64,000 bases of DNA from Halobacillus mangrovi (GTDB lineage Bacteria; Bacillota; Bacilli; Bacillales; Halobacillaceae): assembly GCF_002097535.1 (NCBI RefSeq), contig NZ_CP020772.1:992001-1056000 (forward strand), given 5' to 3'. The position numbers and the translations under genes were made by a program. Below are positions 16,955 to 26,757 of the stretch, piece after piece (positions within the stretch are counted from its first letter, which is position 1; each line of letters starts with the position of its first letter). The notes beneath the pieces were generated by a model that was not told the origin of the DNA, made no database searches, and saw only the letters and a program-made list of their open reading frames with translations.

Positions 16955-18501
16955 CTCTTTCCCAATCTATTTAAAATCGGAAGCTTTTTCACTTCAGAAA
17001 CGTTCATGAACCATAAGAAAACCAAGTTGATGACAGCTCCTATAACCACCGCTCCACACACATAGAGGAACGCCTCGATTCTCGTCCAAGTCTCCACCTG
17101 TAGAAATAACAGCGGTATTGCGACAATTCCCCCCATTATTACCGAGGAAATAATTGTTTTCGAGCGGTCATTATTCTCAGGTGTAACAGAAACCGCTCTA
17201 TTGATTAGAATCACATTGGAGTAATGAAGAATGATATAGATCATAAGCGTAGCGGCTGCCGCTCCAGCCAATCCATAGGCCTGGATCAACCCGATATTGG
17301 CAACTGTTTTCAATGCCATGGCTCCCAATACTAGCAAAGCCGCCTGCCCTGAACGATCCATTCCTTGCAAAATACCTGTACCTAAAACCGCAAGTGCGGT
17401 GAAGACCGAGCTGAACCCGACAATGGCGAGCACAACGCTGCCTTCCAGGTTCGTAAATAACGCTAGATTCAATGGCAGGGTAAGAGCAAGAATCCCGATT
17501 GCCGCCGGCCAGGAAAGCAGGTGCGTAAGCGAAAACGCTCTGGTTACAACCTTCTGAACCCCCCGTTGATCGCCTTCTGATAATTTCTTTGTAATGAGCG
17601 GGACAAGAGGGAGAACAAGCGATGTAGCAAATACGGTAGCAATCTGCACGAGCGATAGCCCACGGCCATAAAGTCCGTAGTAGTAATTCACATCAGCCGG
17701 ATCTATGCCTGCCGCACGCAATCCATAAGGAATGGTGAGCGCATCGACGACGTTCATGAACGCCATCGTGATCGCACCAACTGCAATCGGAATTGATACG
17801 CGTAGGATTTGCCGACTCCTTTTTCTAAAAACTGAAAAGTCATAAGATACAGAAGGAAGCGGAGTAAAAGAGGAAGCTTTAAATGTCCGCAGCAAATAAC
17901 CTAATGAAGCCAGAACACCAATGGAAGAGCCGATCATCGTACCTCCAGCGATCATGCGATCCGAGTATCCTTGGACGACCAAATAGTAGGCCGTGATTAG
18001 AATCAATGCTACTCTCACAAATTGTTCAATTACCTGGGAAATCGCTGTCGGCTCCATCGTTTCAAAGCCCTGGAAAAATCCCCGGTACACGGCCATATAG
18101 GGGGCGAATACTAGTGTGGCCGATACGATAATCAACGCTGGTTTCGTAGACTCGCCACCAAGCAGTGCAGTAATTGGATCCGCAAACGTATAGATCAAAA
18201 TAAAGCTTGTGACACCAAATAAGAGAGCAAGAATACTTGCGGTTATATAGATTTCTTTGATCCGGTCTAATCGGTTATCACTGCGAGCTTCCGCAATTAG
18301 TTTTGAAATCGCTAGTGGAATACCGGCAACCGATAAGATGAGGGCCACCATGTAAAGGGGGTAAACCATACTAAAAATTCCTAGAACCTCGTCCCCCGCA
18401 ATGTTTTGCAGAGGGATACGAAAAATAGCTCCTAGGAATTTAGAAAGGAGGGTTGCTCCTGATAATACAATTGTACCTTTAATCAATGTAGAACGGCTCA
18501 T
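16951..18501 (-). CDS. MATE/Wzx-like polysaccharide flippase (SpoVB/YabM-type)
   Basis: A 516-residue integral membrane protein with about 14 transmembrane segments and the N-terminal pattern GTIVLSGATLLSKFLGAIFRIPL of the MurJ/Wzx/SpoVB family. It should move a lipid-linked sugar intermediate across the membrane. Lying between tagA and csaB with 4-base overlaps on both sides, it most likely flips the lipid-linked precursor of the SLH-binding secondary cell wall polymer. SpoVB or lipid II flipping is possible, but the context argues against it. Confidence 0.88.
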   Translation of the reverse strand: MSRSTLIKGTIVLSGATLLSKFLGAIFRIPLQNIAGDEVLGIFSMVYPLYMVALILSVAGIPLAISKLIAEARSDNRLDRIKEIYITASILALLFGVTSFILIYTFADPITALLGGESTKPALIIVSATLVFAPYMAVYRGFFQGFETMEPTAISQVIEQFVRVALILITAYYLVVQGYSDRMIAGGTMIGSSIGVLASLGYLLRTFKASSFTPLPSVSYDFSVFRKRSRQILRVSIPIAVGAITMAFMNVVDALTIPYGLRAAGIDPADVNYYYGLYGRGLSLVQIATVFATSLVLPLVPLITKKLSEGDQRGVQKVVTRAFSLTHLLSWPAAIGILALTLPLNLALFTNLEGSVVLAIVGFSSVFTALAVLGTGILQGMDRSGQAALLVLGAMALKTVANIGLIQAYGLAGAAAATLMIYIILHYSNVILINRAVSVTPENNDRSKTIISSVIMGGIVAIPLLFLQVETWTRIEAFLYVCGAVVIGAVINLVFLWFMNVSEVKKLPILNRLGKR

Positions 18502-19232
18502 GGTGATCCCTTCAGTTTCCTCTTAATAATTCTGATCGCAAAGCGGGGCAGTGCGAGCATCCGTCGCCAGCGTTTTGGCTGCTTAAGTAATCGGTACAGC
18601 CACTCGACATTATACTTTCTCCACGTCGCTGGAGCACGTTTCACATCGCCTGCGATTACATCGAAACTTCCACCAACACAAAGGAAAACCCCTTTGTTGA
18701 ATTGATCAATGTTTTCTGAAATCCATTGCTCCTGCTTTGGAGCACCTAAGGCGACAAACGTGAGGTCAGGATCCGCTTGTTTTACCTGTTCGACGATTTC
18801 ATCACTCTGATCCCAATTAAAATATCCATCGTGAGAACCGACAATTTGAATATCCGGATAAAAGTGTTGGAGGTTGGTTTCAACTCTCTTCAGTACATCC
18901 TTATGGGCACCTAATAGGAAGATTTTATACCCTTTAATATTGGAAATGCTTAATAGATCGATCATCAGGTCGTAGCCAGTCACCCGTTCAGGGAGTGGGT
19001 CTTTAAGAAGCTGAGAGGCGCGGATGATTCCGATACCGTCCGCAGTAATATAATTGGCTTTATGTAAATGGTTCATGTAGGCGGTATCCTCGTTCGCTCT
19101 CATCACAATTTCAGGATTGACGGTAATGACAAAAGATTTCTCTTCAAGCATTACGTGTTCATCCAGTTGTTTTACTAGCGTTTTGTGATCGATATGTGAA
19201 AGTGGGACCCCCATGATTTTCACTTGCTTCAT
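18498..19232 (-). CDS. tagA: TagA-type N-acetylmannosaminyltransferase (copy 2)
   Basis: A 244-residue GT26 enzyme that should add ManNAc to undecaprenyl-PP-GlcNAc, starting the polymer later pyruvylated by CsaB. Motifs are VKIMGVPLSHID at the start, NPEIVMRANED, ITADGIGIIRAS, FVALGAPKQEQW, and CVGGSFDVIAGDVKRAP, with a basic C-terminal tail. ATG at 19232 matches the family start. The longer frame to 19325 would begin inside the terminator of the neighbouring gene, so it is rejected. GGAG lies upstream at a rather long distance of 11 bases. It shares a 4-base ATGA overlap with the flippase gene. Confidence 0.9.
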   Translation of the reverse strand: MKQVKIMGVPLSHIDHKTLVKQLDEHVMLEEKSFVITVNPEIVMRANEDTAYMNHLHKANYITADGIGIIRASQLLKDPLPERVTGYDLMIDLLSISNIKGYKIFLLGAHKDVLKRVETNLQHFYPDIQIVGSHDGYFNWDQSDEIVEQVKQADPDLTFVALGAPKQEQWISENIDQFNKGVFLCVGGSFDVIAGDVKRAPATWRKYNVEWLYRLLKQPKRWRRMLALPRFAIRIIKRKLKGSP

Positions 19233-19289
19233 GTGTGGTGTGGCTCCTTTAATATTGCGCATACTTACTCTAGTAAATATAACATAAAA

Positions 19290-19320
19290 AAGGGGGCAAC
19301 CATATGGTTTTGCCCCCTTT
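19290..19320. terminator. Terminator of the SLH-glucosaminidase gene
   Basis: AAGGGGGCAA / TTGCCCCCTT hairpin, followed on the minus strand by TTTTTTATG. It separates 19341-21281 from the tagA operon. Confidence 0.8.
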
Positions 19321-19340
19321 GTCATTCCATTGATACTTTT

Positions 19341-21281
19341 TTACTGTGCGATAGTCAATGGTTCGAACAGTGTTCCGTAAGTTCCGCCGTGACTATAGAC
19401 ATAAGCGTCCTGGTAGCTGCGGTCGCTGATGTTCTTTGGTGCGATCTTGAGCCAGGTACCATTGGTTGAAACTTCATCCAATATTTGGACAGTGGAACCG
19501 GCTTTCTTCAATTGATAGATATCGTTGTTATCCACTTTTGCAGAAGAGCGGACGTTGGTTCCGTCTTGTTTAGAAACAGCAAGTCCATATTGTCCGTATT
19601 CGGCTGCAAGTTCAAACTCACTGCTCAGATATTGATCCATCAAGTACATGAGGCTTGAAATTTTTTGCCCCCAGTAAGGATCAGAGGCATAGCGGACGTT
19701 CATGCCCGTGCTCTTGTTTCCTAAGTGAGCCCCATTAAAGCGCCAATTCTCATCGTTAAAGTAACCAGGAACGATGAACTGTTCAGCAGCTTCTAAGATT
19801 CCATCCTCATAGCTCTCATACGTGTACGCATTCTCGTATGGGTTAGCATCAATGGCATTGATTCCGAAAAGGTTGTTTTTATCTTTTGCGATATCACTTT
19901 CTCCCCAGCGGCTTTCAATGATGGCGTGGGAGAGGAGGTACATGGCGTTTGTCCCATGCAAGTCTTCCGCTTTTTTGAATGCTTCGCCTAACCCGACAAG
20001 CGGGCTCTCTGGACGTTTAGCACGAATAAACGCGTCAAGCTGCTCTGCCGTGTATTGCGTTTTCGTGTACAGCGGCATGCGGTTAAAGTACTGATATGCA
20101 TCGCCAACTTGATCACCGCTTGTTGTATAGAAGGTGTTTCCATTCCAACTGTAGTATTTCTTGCCTTCACTTAAGAAGGAAGGAGCTTTTCCATAAACGT
20201 AGCTAGAAACACTGTCAGTGATTGGATTATAAACATGGTGATACAAGTCCCCATTACGTGCTTCATAGTAAGAACGCTTTGTCACCATGTGACTGGGGTT
20301 TAAATTTGCCGTATCGGCGTCGATATAACCAATAGTATCGGCAATTTGTACCTTCACCCATGTTTCAGTAGCCGCAAGATATTTCATTTCGACGCCAGAG
20401 GTGACATAAGTAACTACGTTGTTCAATGATTCACTTGGATACACATTTGTGAACTTGTTTGAAACGGCCATCCCGTCTTTGATCCAGACGATGTTATTTC
20501 CGTTCATAACAACCTGGTTGCCAGAAGCATGACTTTTCGCTTCTTCAAACGTTTCATATTTTCCATCAACGTCAGGTTCGCCGTCATTGGTTAGCGTAAC
20601 CACTTCATAGTTCAGCGGTACGGGAGGATGGATGACATGTAACAATCGGCTGATCACTCCTGAGGTTTGTCCACGAGTGGTACTCGCTTTTGGATCGAAG
20701 AACTTATTGCCTTCAGAATCGACTTTACCAGTCAAGATTTCTAGATTAATTAAGCGCTGAACGGATTCACGATAAATATCTTGAATCTCGTCATTATCCT
20801 CAAAATGAAGTGGATCTTTTTCTGAGACAACGCCCTTCAAGTCAGCAGCACGCATGATCATGACTGCCATTTCTTCTCTTGTAATTTCATTTTTTGGTCG
20901 GAACGAACCATCTGGATAGCCGTTGACCAGGCTTTGTGTGCTCGCAGTGATGACGGAAGGATAAAACCAATCTTCTGGTGAGACATCGGAGAAGGAAGGA
21001 GATTCAGAGACTTGAGCGACAGAATAATCAGCAGCGGCTTTCATTTCTAGATCCAAAGCCCTGACTAAGAATGCTGTAAACTCAGCTCGATTGACGGGTT
21101 TTTCTGGTAAGTATGTATCATCTCCATAACCCTTTAGAATGCCTGCATCAATGAGTTCTCGCATTTCTTGTTCAAAAAAGTGTCCGGTAATATCGTCGGT
21201 TGCTTCCGCTTTAGCCACCGCAGGGGTGAGCAAAGAGAAAAGGAAAGCAAAAACGACACCAATTAACAATAATCTTTTCAT
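19341..21281 (-). CDS. SLH-anchored glucosaminidase with SH3-like domains
   Basis: A 646-residue secreted enzyme. Residues 1-26 are a signal peptide. Three SLH domains (about 30-220) contain the usual GYGDDTYLP, GYPDGSFRPKNEITREE and ITREEMAVM-type signatures and should bind pyruvylated polymer. Linker and SH3-like modules follow (about 280-340). The catalytic LytD-type endo-beta-N-acetylglucosaminidase domain spans about 430-590 with LLSHAIIESRWGES, where the Glu is the likely catalytic acid, and NNLFGINAID. A C-terminal SH3-like domain has GTNVRSS. It should cleave glycan strands of peptidoglycan at the S-layer-proximal surface. The ribosome binding site (AAGGGGG) is about 13 bases from ATG, which is long. 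Spo0A-like sites lie in the divergent upstream region. Confidence 0.88.
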   Translation of the reverse strand: MKRLLLIGVVFAFLFSLLTPAVAKAEATDDITGHFFEQEMRELIDAGILKGYGDDTYLPEKPVNRAEFTAFLVRALDLEMKAAADYSVAQVSESPSFSDVSPEDWFYPSVITASTQSLVNGYPDGSFRPKNEITREEMAVMIMRAADLKGVVSEKDPLHFEDNDEIQDIYRESVQRLINLEILTGKVDSEGNKFFDPKASTTRGQTSGVISRLLHVIHPPVPLNYEVVTLTNDGEPDVDGKYETFEEAKSHASGNQVVMNGNNIVWIKDGMAVSNKFTNVYPSESLNNVVTYVTSGVEMKYLAATETWVKVQIADTIGYIDADTANLNPSHMVTKRSYYEARNGDLYHHVYNPITDSVSSYVYGKAPSFLSEGKKYYSWNGNTFYTTSGDQVGDAYQYFNRMPLYTKTQYTAEQLDAFIRAKRPESPLVGLGEAFKKAEDLHGTNAMYLLSHAIIESRWGESDIAKDKNNLFGINAIDANPYENAYTYESYEDGILEAAEQFIVPGYFNDENWRFNGAHLGNKSTGMNVRYASDPYWGQKISSLMYLMDQYLSSEFELAAEYGQYGLAVSKQDGTNVRSSAKVDNNDIYQLKKAGSTVQILDEVSTNGTWLKIAPKNISDRSYQDAYVYSHGGTYGTLFEPLTIAQ

Positions 21282-21334
21282 TATGAGTCTATTTCCCCCT
21301 TATTTAAAATCTATTAAATAATGTATCAGAAAAG

Positions 21335-21343
21335 TTTGTCGAA
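21335..21343 (+). promoter_or_regulatory. Spo0A-box-like site (TTTGTCGAA)
   Basis: The nine bases match the 0A-box core TTTGTCGAA. The site lies in the divergent region between the glucosaminidase and Vpr-like protease genes. Confidence 0.4.
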
Positions 21344-21425
21344 TAATAGTTAATTTTCAGTAAATCTGCCAATATACCTAATTTATGGGGGTATAAGAAT
21401 ATTTTTCTTTTTTATCTGAAAAGAA

Positions 21426-21432
21426 TGTCGAA
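21426..21432 (+). promoter_or_regulatory. Spo0A-box-like site just upstream of a -35 element
   Basis: TGTCGAA core, ending five bases before the -35 of the promoter at 21437-21465. This is a typical activator position. Confidence 0.4.
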
Positions 21433-21436
21433 TTAA

Positions 21437-21465
21437 TTGAATTGATAGAAAAGTTTGAATATAAT
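21437..21465 (+). promoter_or_regulatory. Sigma-A-type promoter for the Vpr-like protease gene
   Basis: TTGAAT (21437-21442), a 17-base spacer and TATAAT (21460-21465), about 80 bases before the TTG start. Confidence 0.55.
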
Positions 21466-21544
21466 TGGAATGTATTTACTTTAGAAGGGAGAGAAAGTAG
21501 TAGATTCCTAGTCTTTTTTGGAAAAATATTGAGGAGGTTGTCAA

Positions 21545-24500
21545 TTGAACTGGAAAAAAGGGTTAGTGGTATTCTTCGTGTTTCTGCTAGCCTTTTCGAA
21601 CTCCGCTTTTGCAGCTACGGGTGATTTAAAAGGAAAAGGGCATCCTGAAGGAGCCAGCCCAGAGCAAAAAGTGAAAGTGACGAAAGGTGATCTGCAGGAC
21701 ATATCAGAAGAAAAAGCGTATAAGCCGAATGAAGAAGTTCGTGTGATTGTTGAATTGAAAGACAAGCCTGTAATATATTCAGCCCAGAGCTTAGGAAAAA
21801 GCTACAGTGAACTATCCGAATCCAACAAGGAGAAATTGCGTAAGGCTGCTTTGGACGCCCAAAGCAAAGTGAAAAAATCCATGGAGAATAACTCAGTTCG
21901 AATGGATTACAAAGAAAGCTTTACGACAGTTTTCAACGGATTCAGCGGTACGGTTCGATATGAAGAAGTAAAAATGATCGAAAACCTGCCGAACGTCGGG
22001 AAAGTACATATTACAAATGAATATGAGCGTCCGACAGAAGATCCTGAAATGCTTTATAGTAAAGAGCTTGTCAATGCGCAAAAGACTTGGCAGGACTACG
22101 GCTATAAAGGGGAAGGAATGACGGTTGCAGTCATTGACACCGGAATCGATCCAGATCATAAAGATATGATTCTGAGTGATGAGACGGAACCTGAACTGAG
22201 TAAGGAAGAAGTCGGTACGCTTATAGAAGAGAACAATTTACAAGGCAAATATTACACAGAGAAAGTTCCTTATGCCTATAACTATTCAGATGAAAACGAT
22301 ACGGTATTAGACTTAGGACCGGATGCCAGCGAGCATGGAATGCACGTCTCCGGTACAGTCGGTGCAAACGGAGATGAAGAGAATGGCGGAATTAAAGGGG
22401 TAGCACCAGAAGCCCAGCTTCTAGGAATGAAAGTTTTTGGTAACGACCCGGAAATGCCGTCCACTTATGGAGACATCTATATTAAAGCTTTAGATGATGC
22501 GATTCAGCTTGGTGCGGATGTCATCAATATGAGTCTTGGCTCCACTGCAAGTTTTGTAAATGAAGAAGACCCAGAACAGCAAGCGATCGCTAATGCCGTG
22601 GATAACGGGGTTATGATGTCCATTTCTGCAGGGAATTCCGCGAAACTCGGCGATGGCTGGGGAGGTACTGGGGACACTTTTGCTTCGAATCCAGATACTG
22701 GAGTAGTCGGAGCGCCAGGATTGACACCAGAATCCTTGCAGGTTGCTTCATTTGAAAATGAATACTTGATGCTTAGTGCATTCGACACGAAAATCGGTGG
22801 AGAAGCAGGCGATCCAATTGCTTTCTTATCCGCAAGTGATGTGGAACCTACTACACTAGAAGGCTACCAAGATGTCGTTTACGCTGGCTTAGGGAGAACA
22901 CCAGGGGATTCGGAGACAAATCCAGAAGCGAACGACTTTGAAGGCGTGGATGTAGAAGGCAAGATTGCCTTGATTTCCCGCGGAGAGTCTACATTCGTTT
23001 CTAAAACATTAAATGCCCAGGAACGTGGTGCTGTTGGAGTCATCATCTTTAACAATGTGGCTGGTTACATCAGCATGGCTTCCAGCTCAGATATTAAAGT
23101 TCCTCAGTTGGCCATTACAAAAGATGAAGGGATTATGCTGAGAGATGTCTTGCAAAATGGTCAATCCGTCGAAATTGCGTTTAAGGGCAATGAAATTAAA
23201 GCGAAAAACCCAGAAAGCGGCAAGATGTCCAACTTCACCTCATGGGGAGTAACGCCTAACCTTGATTTCAAACCTGAAATTACAGCTCCGGGCGGAAATA
23301 TTTTATCAACCCTTCAAGATAATGAATACGGCATGATGAGCGGAACGTCTATGGCTGCCCCTCACGTATCCGGAGGTTCCGCGCTTGTGATGCAGCGTGT
23401 AGATGAAGAGTTCAATACAAATGGTTCAGACCGAGTTGAAATGACGAAGAATCTTCTAATGAACACGTCTGTCCCTCAAAAGGATAAAGGGTTGTACAAT
23501 AATTACTTTAAGACAGACTTTCTTTACTCTCCTCGTCGCATGGGTGCAGGTCTAATGGACCTTTACGCTGCGATGGAAACACCAGTCGTTGCAACAAATA
23601 AAGAAACTGGGATCGGTAAAGTCGCTCTAAAAGAAATGGACCAGCAAGAAACGTTCACGGTTGAGCTTGAAAACGTCAGTGACGAGAATGCGGTTTACAA
23701 CGTGGATGGTACCGTCCAAACGGATTTAATTATTCAACAAGAGGATGGTTCCCTATTAAATTACGGTGAAACACAAGGGATCTTTAAAGAAGGAACAATT
23801 TCCAATGAAGGAGCGAATTTAGGGGAGTATCCGATAGAGGTCACTTCTTCTAATGGAAGTAAAGTCGGCGACAACTACCAGGTGATCGTCCCTGCGAATT
23901 CTTCAGTTGAAGTTGAAGTTTCCATTGATTTATCCAATACAGTAGATTGGTATTACAATGTTTCACCTGAGCAGTTGTTTGAAAACGGGCACTTTGTAGA
24001 AGGATTTGTAACGTTCGAAGATCCGAACGATTCAAACCCTGCTCTAAACGTTCCGTATGTTGGTTTCCATGGCGATTGGGATGATGCTCCAGTCGTAGAT
24101 GGTACGATTTATGAGGAGGAACAGCCATCGTTTTATAATCAAACAGCTCTATTAACGATGAGCGGTCAAATCCTTGGAGTTGATCCATTCCTGGGAGAAG
24201 AGGATGCTCTTGTTGGAGAAGAAGAGCATATCGGATTCTCACCGAATGGCGACGAATCTTTCGATGAGACCTTCCCGAATTTATCTTTCTTGCGTAACGC
24301 GAAGGAAGTAGAATTCAATGTATTAGATGAAGATGGAAATGAATTACGCACGATCCGCACGCTGGATGAAGTACGTAAGAATTACTTTGACGGCGGAGCT
24401 GCTGCGCCAAGTGATGCTTACATTCAAGCTGCATGGGACGGTAAAGTTGACGGAAAAGTCGTGGAAGATGGTCAATATTACTACGAAATCAAATCTGTCA

Positions 24501-25912
24501 TCGACTATCCTGAGGCAGAATGGCAGTCTAAGAAAATCCCTGTCCAAGTGGATACGGAAACACCTGCACTAGAAGTTGATTATAATGCTGAAACAGGTGA
24601 ATTAACGTGGGATGCTTTTGATGAAGGGGTTGGCCTGTCTCATTTCGACATCGTTGTAAATGGCGAAAGTGTGCTTGAAAAACCTCTTAAGCCGGATGTG
24701 GATTCTTACACATTTGAAAAGCTAGAGGGCGTCAAAAATGCTAAAGTTGTTGCCCATGACTTTGCGGGTAACGCAACGACAGCATCTGCGTTTCAAGGCG
24801 AAGATGATACAATTCCTGCTGTTACTGCGTTAACTCCTGAAGCATTAAGCACAACGAATGAAAAAGAAGTCCAAGTCATTGGCTATGTCCAAGACGATTC
24901 TAAAGTAGAAAAACTAACCATCAATGGTAAAGAAGCGAAGCTGAACTGGGACGAAGAGGAAAAACGTTACAACTTCAGCGAAACTCTTAACTACAAGAAG
25001 GATGGAGTTAAGGAAATCGAATTCTACGCTGTTGATGATCAAGGCAATGACATTTCGTTCAAACGTAAATTCATGATCGATTCTACAAGTCCTGAACTTG
25101 AAATCGAAGGTCCTCATACAACAAAAGAGGATACAGCGACACTTGAGATTTCCATGCAGGACAACTGGGATGATCTTCGTTTATTCGTCAATGGCAGTGA
25201 AGAATACAAACACGTCTTTAAAGAGCCATTTGAAATGAGATCGATCAGCAAAACGATCGAACATGACTTACAGCTTGAAGATGGACGTAACACGTTCGAA
25301 TTCGAGCTTACCGACTTCGGCGGAAATACGACGACGAAGATGATTACCATCTACAAATCGGATGAAGGTCCTAAAGACTTTGATGATGTCTCCGATGGTT
25401 TCTGGGGTAAAGAAGCGATTGAGAAATTAAATGTCGCGGGTGTAATCAATGGTTACCCGAACGGAAACTTTGGAGTGAACGATCAAATCATCCGTGCTGA
25501 TGCAGCAGCGATGATTGTACGTGCGTTCGACTTAGACACGGATAATCCGAAAGATCCTGGGTTCACAGATGTCGAAGAGGGCGACTACATGTATGAAGAA
25601 ATCGCAGCGATTGCAGAAGCTGGCATCATGAATGGTTCACCTGATGGAAGTTTTGATCCGAAAGCGAACCTGAAACGTTCAGAAATGGCCAAGATTGTCG
25701 TAGAGGCTTACGACTTGAAAGGCAACACTTCTAAACGCTTCAAAGATGTACCGCTTTACCACTGGGCACAAGATTATATCAATACGTTGGCTGCGAACAA
25801 GATCACCATCGGTTATCCAGATGGTACGTTCAAGCCGGACAACAATACGACGCGTGCTGAGTTCGCAATGTTCTTAGCTCGTGCCGAAGACGATCGCTTC
25901 AAACAAGAATAA
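21545..25912 (+). CDS. Large Vpr/lactocepin-like S8 serine protease with C-terminal SLH domains
   Basis: A 1455-residue cell-surface protease. TTG at 21545 follows GAGGAGG by 7 bases. Residues 1-24 are a signal peptide and about 60-165 an I9-like propeptide. The subtilase domain has Asp198 (VIDTGID), His264 (EHGMHVSG) and Ser602 (GTSMAAPHVSG), with a PA-type insert at about 430-560. Fn3/Ig-like beta domains fill 700-1270 and include SPNGDESFDE and repeated bacterial Ig features. Three SLH domains (about 1273-1455) with INGYPNGNFG, NGSPDGSFDPKANLKRSE and IGYPDGTFKPDNNTTRAE anchor it to the wall polymer. B. subtilis Vpr lacks SLH, so the anchoring differs. It should degrade or process extracellular proteins or peptides and could process the pro-peptide at 7035, which is speculation. 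Confidence 0.92.
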   Translation: MNWKKGLVVFFVFLLAFSNSAFAATGDLKGKGHPEGASPEQKVKVTKGDLQDISEEKAYKPNEEVRVIVELKDKPVIYSAQSLGKSYSELSESNKEKLRKAALDAQSKVKKSMENNSVRMDYKESFTTVFNGFSGTVRYEEVKMIENLPNVGKVHITNEYERPTEDPEMLYSKELVNAQKTWQDYGYKGEGMTVAVIDTGIDPDHKDMILSDETEPELSKEEVGTLIEENNLQGKYYTEKVPYAYNYSDENDTVLDLGPDASEHGMHVSGTVGANGDEENGGIKGVAPEAQLLGMKVFGNDPEMPSTYGDIYIKALDDAIQLGADVINMSLGSTASFVNEEDPEQQAIANAVDNGVMMSISAGNSAKLGDGWGGTGDTFASNPDTGVVGAPGLTPESLQVASFENEYLMLSAFDTKIGGEAGDPIAFLSASDVEPTTLEGYQDVVYAGLGRTPGDSETNPEANDFEGVDVEGKIALISRGESTFVSKTLNAQERGAVGVIIFNNVAGYISMASSSDIKVPQLAITKDEGIMLRDVLQNGQSVEIAFKGNEIKAKNPESGKMSNFTSWGVTPNLDFKPEITAPGGNILSTLQDNEYGMMSGTSMAAPHVSGGSALVMQRVDEEFNTNGSDRVEMTKNLLMNTSVPQKDKGLYNNYFKTDFLYSPRRMGAGLMDLYAAMETPVVATNKETGIGKVALKEMDQQETFTVELENVSDENAVYNVDGTVQTDLIIQQEDGSLLNYGETQGIFKEGTISNEGANLGEYPIEVTSSNGSKVGDNYQVIVPANSSVEVEVSIDLSNTVDWYYNVSPEQLFENGHFVEGFVTFEDPNDSNPALNVPYVGFHGDWDDAPVVDGTIYEEEQPSFYNQTALLTMSGQILGVDPFLGEEDALVGEEEHIGFSPNGDESFDETFPNLSFLRNAKEVEFNVLDEDGNELRTIRTLDEVRKNYFDGGAAAPSDAYIQAAWDGKVDGKVVEDGQYYYEIKSVIDYPEAEWQSKKIPVQVDTETPALEVDYNAETGELTWDAFDEGVGLSHFDIVVNGESVLEKPLKPDVDSYTFEKLEGVKNAKVVAHDFAGNATTASAFQGEDDTIPAVTALTPEALSTTNEKEVQVIGYVQDDSKVEKLTINGKEAKLNWDEEEKRYNFSETLNYKKDGVKEIEFYAVDDQGNDISFKRKFMIDSTSPELEIEGPHTTKEDTATLEISMQDNWDDLRLFVNGSEEYKHVFKEPFEMRSISKTIEHDLQLEDGRNTFEFELTDFGGNTTTKMITIYKSDEGPKDFDDVSDGFWGKEAIEKLNVAGVINGYPNGNFGVNDQIIRADAAAMIVRAFDLDTDNPKDPGFTDVEEGDYMYEEIAAIAEAGIMNGSPDGSFDPKANLKRSEMAKIVVEAYDLKGNTSKRFKDVPLYHWAQDYINTLAANKITIGYPDGTFKPDNNTTRAEFAMFLARAEDDRFKQE

Positions 25913-25941
25913 TTAACGAAGCGTCAATCTATGAATCAGTG

Positions 25942-25983
25942 AAAAGCTGAGGTTCGTGTATCCCACACGACCTCAGCTTTTTT
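25942..25983 (+). terminator. Terminator after the Vpr-like protease gene
   Basis: A perfect 17-18-pair stem AAAAGCTGAGGTTCGTGT with its complement and TTTTTTGTTTTT tail. Confidence 0.9.
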
Positions 25984-26074
25984 GTTTTTAATATTGTTTA
26001 TGTAAGTGTTTAAATCTATTCGATTCAACAGCAGCCTTGTGGAAGACGTGATCTAGAGATCATTTGGTAGGAAT

Positions 26075-26244
26075 GTTTCCGTTATGACTGATGGGCGAAG
26101 GAGCTCCGGGAAATGGCTCGCTTTCCGTGGGCATGCGCTGAGCCTCCTCGAGCTAACGCTCTCCGGTGTCTCACCTATCATGCTCATCCCACAGGAGTCT
26201 CGCCATTTCCCGGAGCTCCTTACGTTATTAACAGAAACGGAAAC
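26075..26244 (-). repeat. Large palindromic dispersed repeat, copy B
   Basis: A perfect 20-bp inverted repeat (AAGGAGCTCCGGGAAATGGC at 26098-26117 and its complement at 26202-26221) encloses the GAGACACC...GAGGAGGCTCA core, readable on the minus strand. An outer pair GTTTCCGTT / AACGGAAAC (26075-26083 and 26236-26244) extends the symmetry. Landmarks match copy A at 7903-8011. There is no open frame inside. It lies in the 970-base gap between two SLH-protein genes. Confidence 0.7.
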
Positions 26245-26400
26245 ACTTTGATTTTATGATAACCAAAACGATAAATAGATATCTTATCAGAGAAAAGAAA
26301 CTTCTTCTGACTTAGGCAAATATATCAGAAATCATAATGTATGCTACTTTCTGGCTTAAGCATACTTAGATATCAAATGGGTCCATGTACCACATTTAGA

Positions 26401-26621
26401 AGGTTTGGCTGGGAAACGGCGAGACCCCACAAGTAGCAAAGTGACTGAGGAGGCTTGCCAGTTCCCGCCCAGGAAAGTGTTCAAATGCGAATCGCCCTGG
26501 TAGACACGACTCGCATAAGCAGATCACCAAAAGGAATGGGCTATTTCAATCCGTTGATGATCTGCTTATGACGCGAGTGTCTGGGCGATGGAGCTAGGCG
26601 AGTCGTCTTCCAGCCAAACCT
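26401..26621 (+). repeat. Nested inverted repeat containing a partial copy C of the dispersed element
   Basis: AGGTTTGGCTGG (26401-26412) pairs with CCAGCCAAACCT (26610-26621). Inside, GACTCGCATAAGCAGATCA pairs with TGATCTGCTTATGACGCGAG, apart from small bulges. Next to the left arm is GAGACCCCAC...GAGGAGGC, the same core as copies A and B. The unit is about 220 bases and non-coding. It may be an older, rearranged or compound copy. Confidence 0.6.
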
Positions 26622-26757
26622 ATACCTGATCATGTAACGGACCTAAGATAATCTACTAAATAAACAAATAGATAAAGAAAGATAATCAATTCGCAAGAGT
26701 CTTTTGGTATATTTATCTAAAAATATTACTTTTTCATTATGAATATTGCAAAAATGT

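Noticed and set aside
19233..19325. N-terminal extension of tagA copy 2
   Set aside because: The extra 31 codons begin in the neighbour's terminator and do not match the TagA family start. ATG at 19232 is better.
23850..24242. Minus-strand 130-codon ORF inside the Vpr-like protease gene
   Set aside because: It is a shadow of a long, well-supported coding region and has no ribosome binding site.
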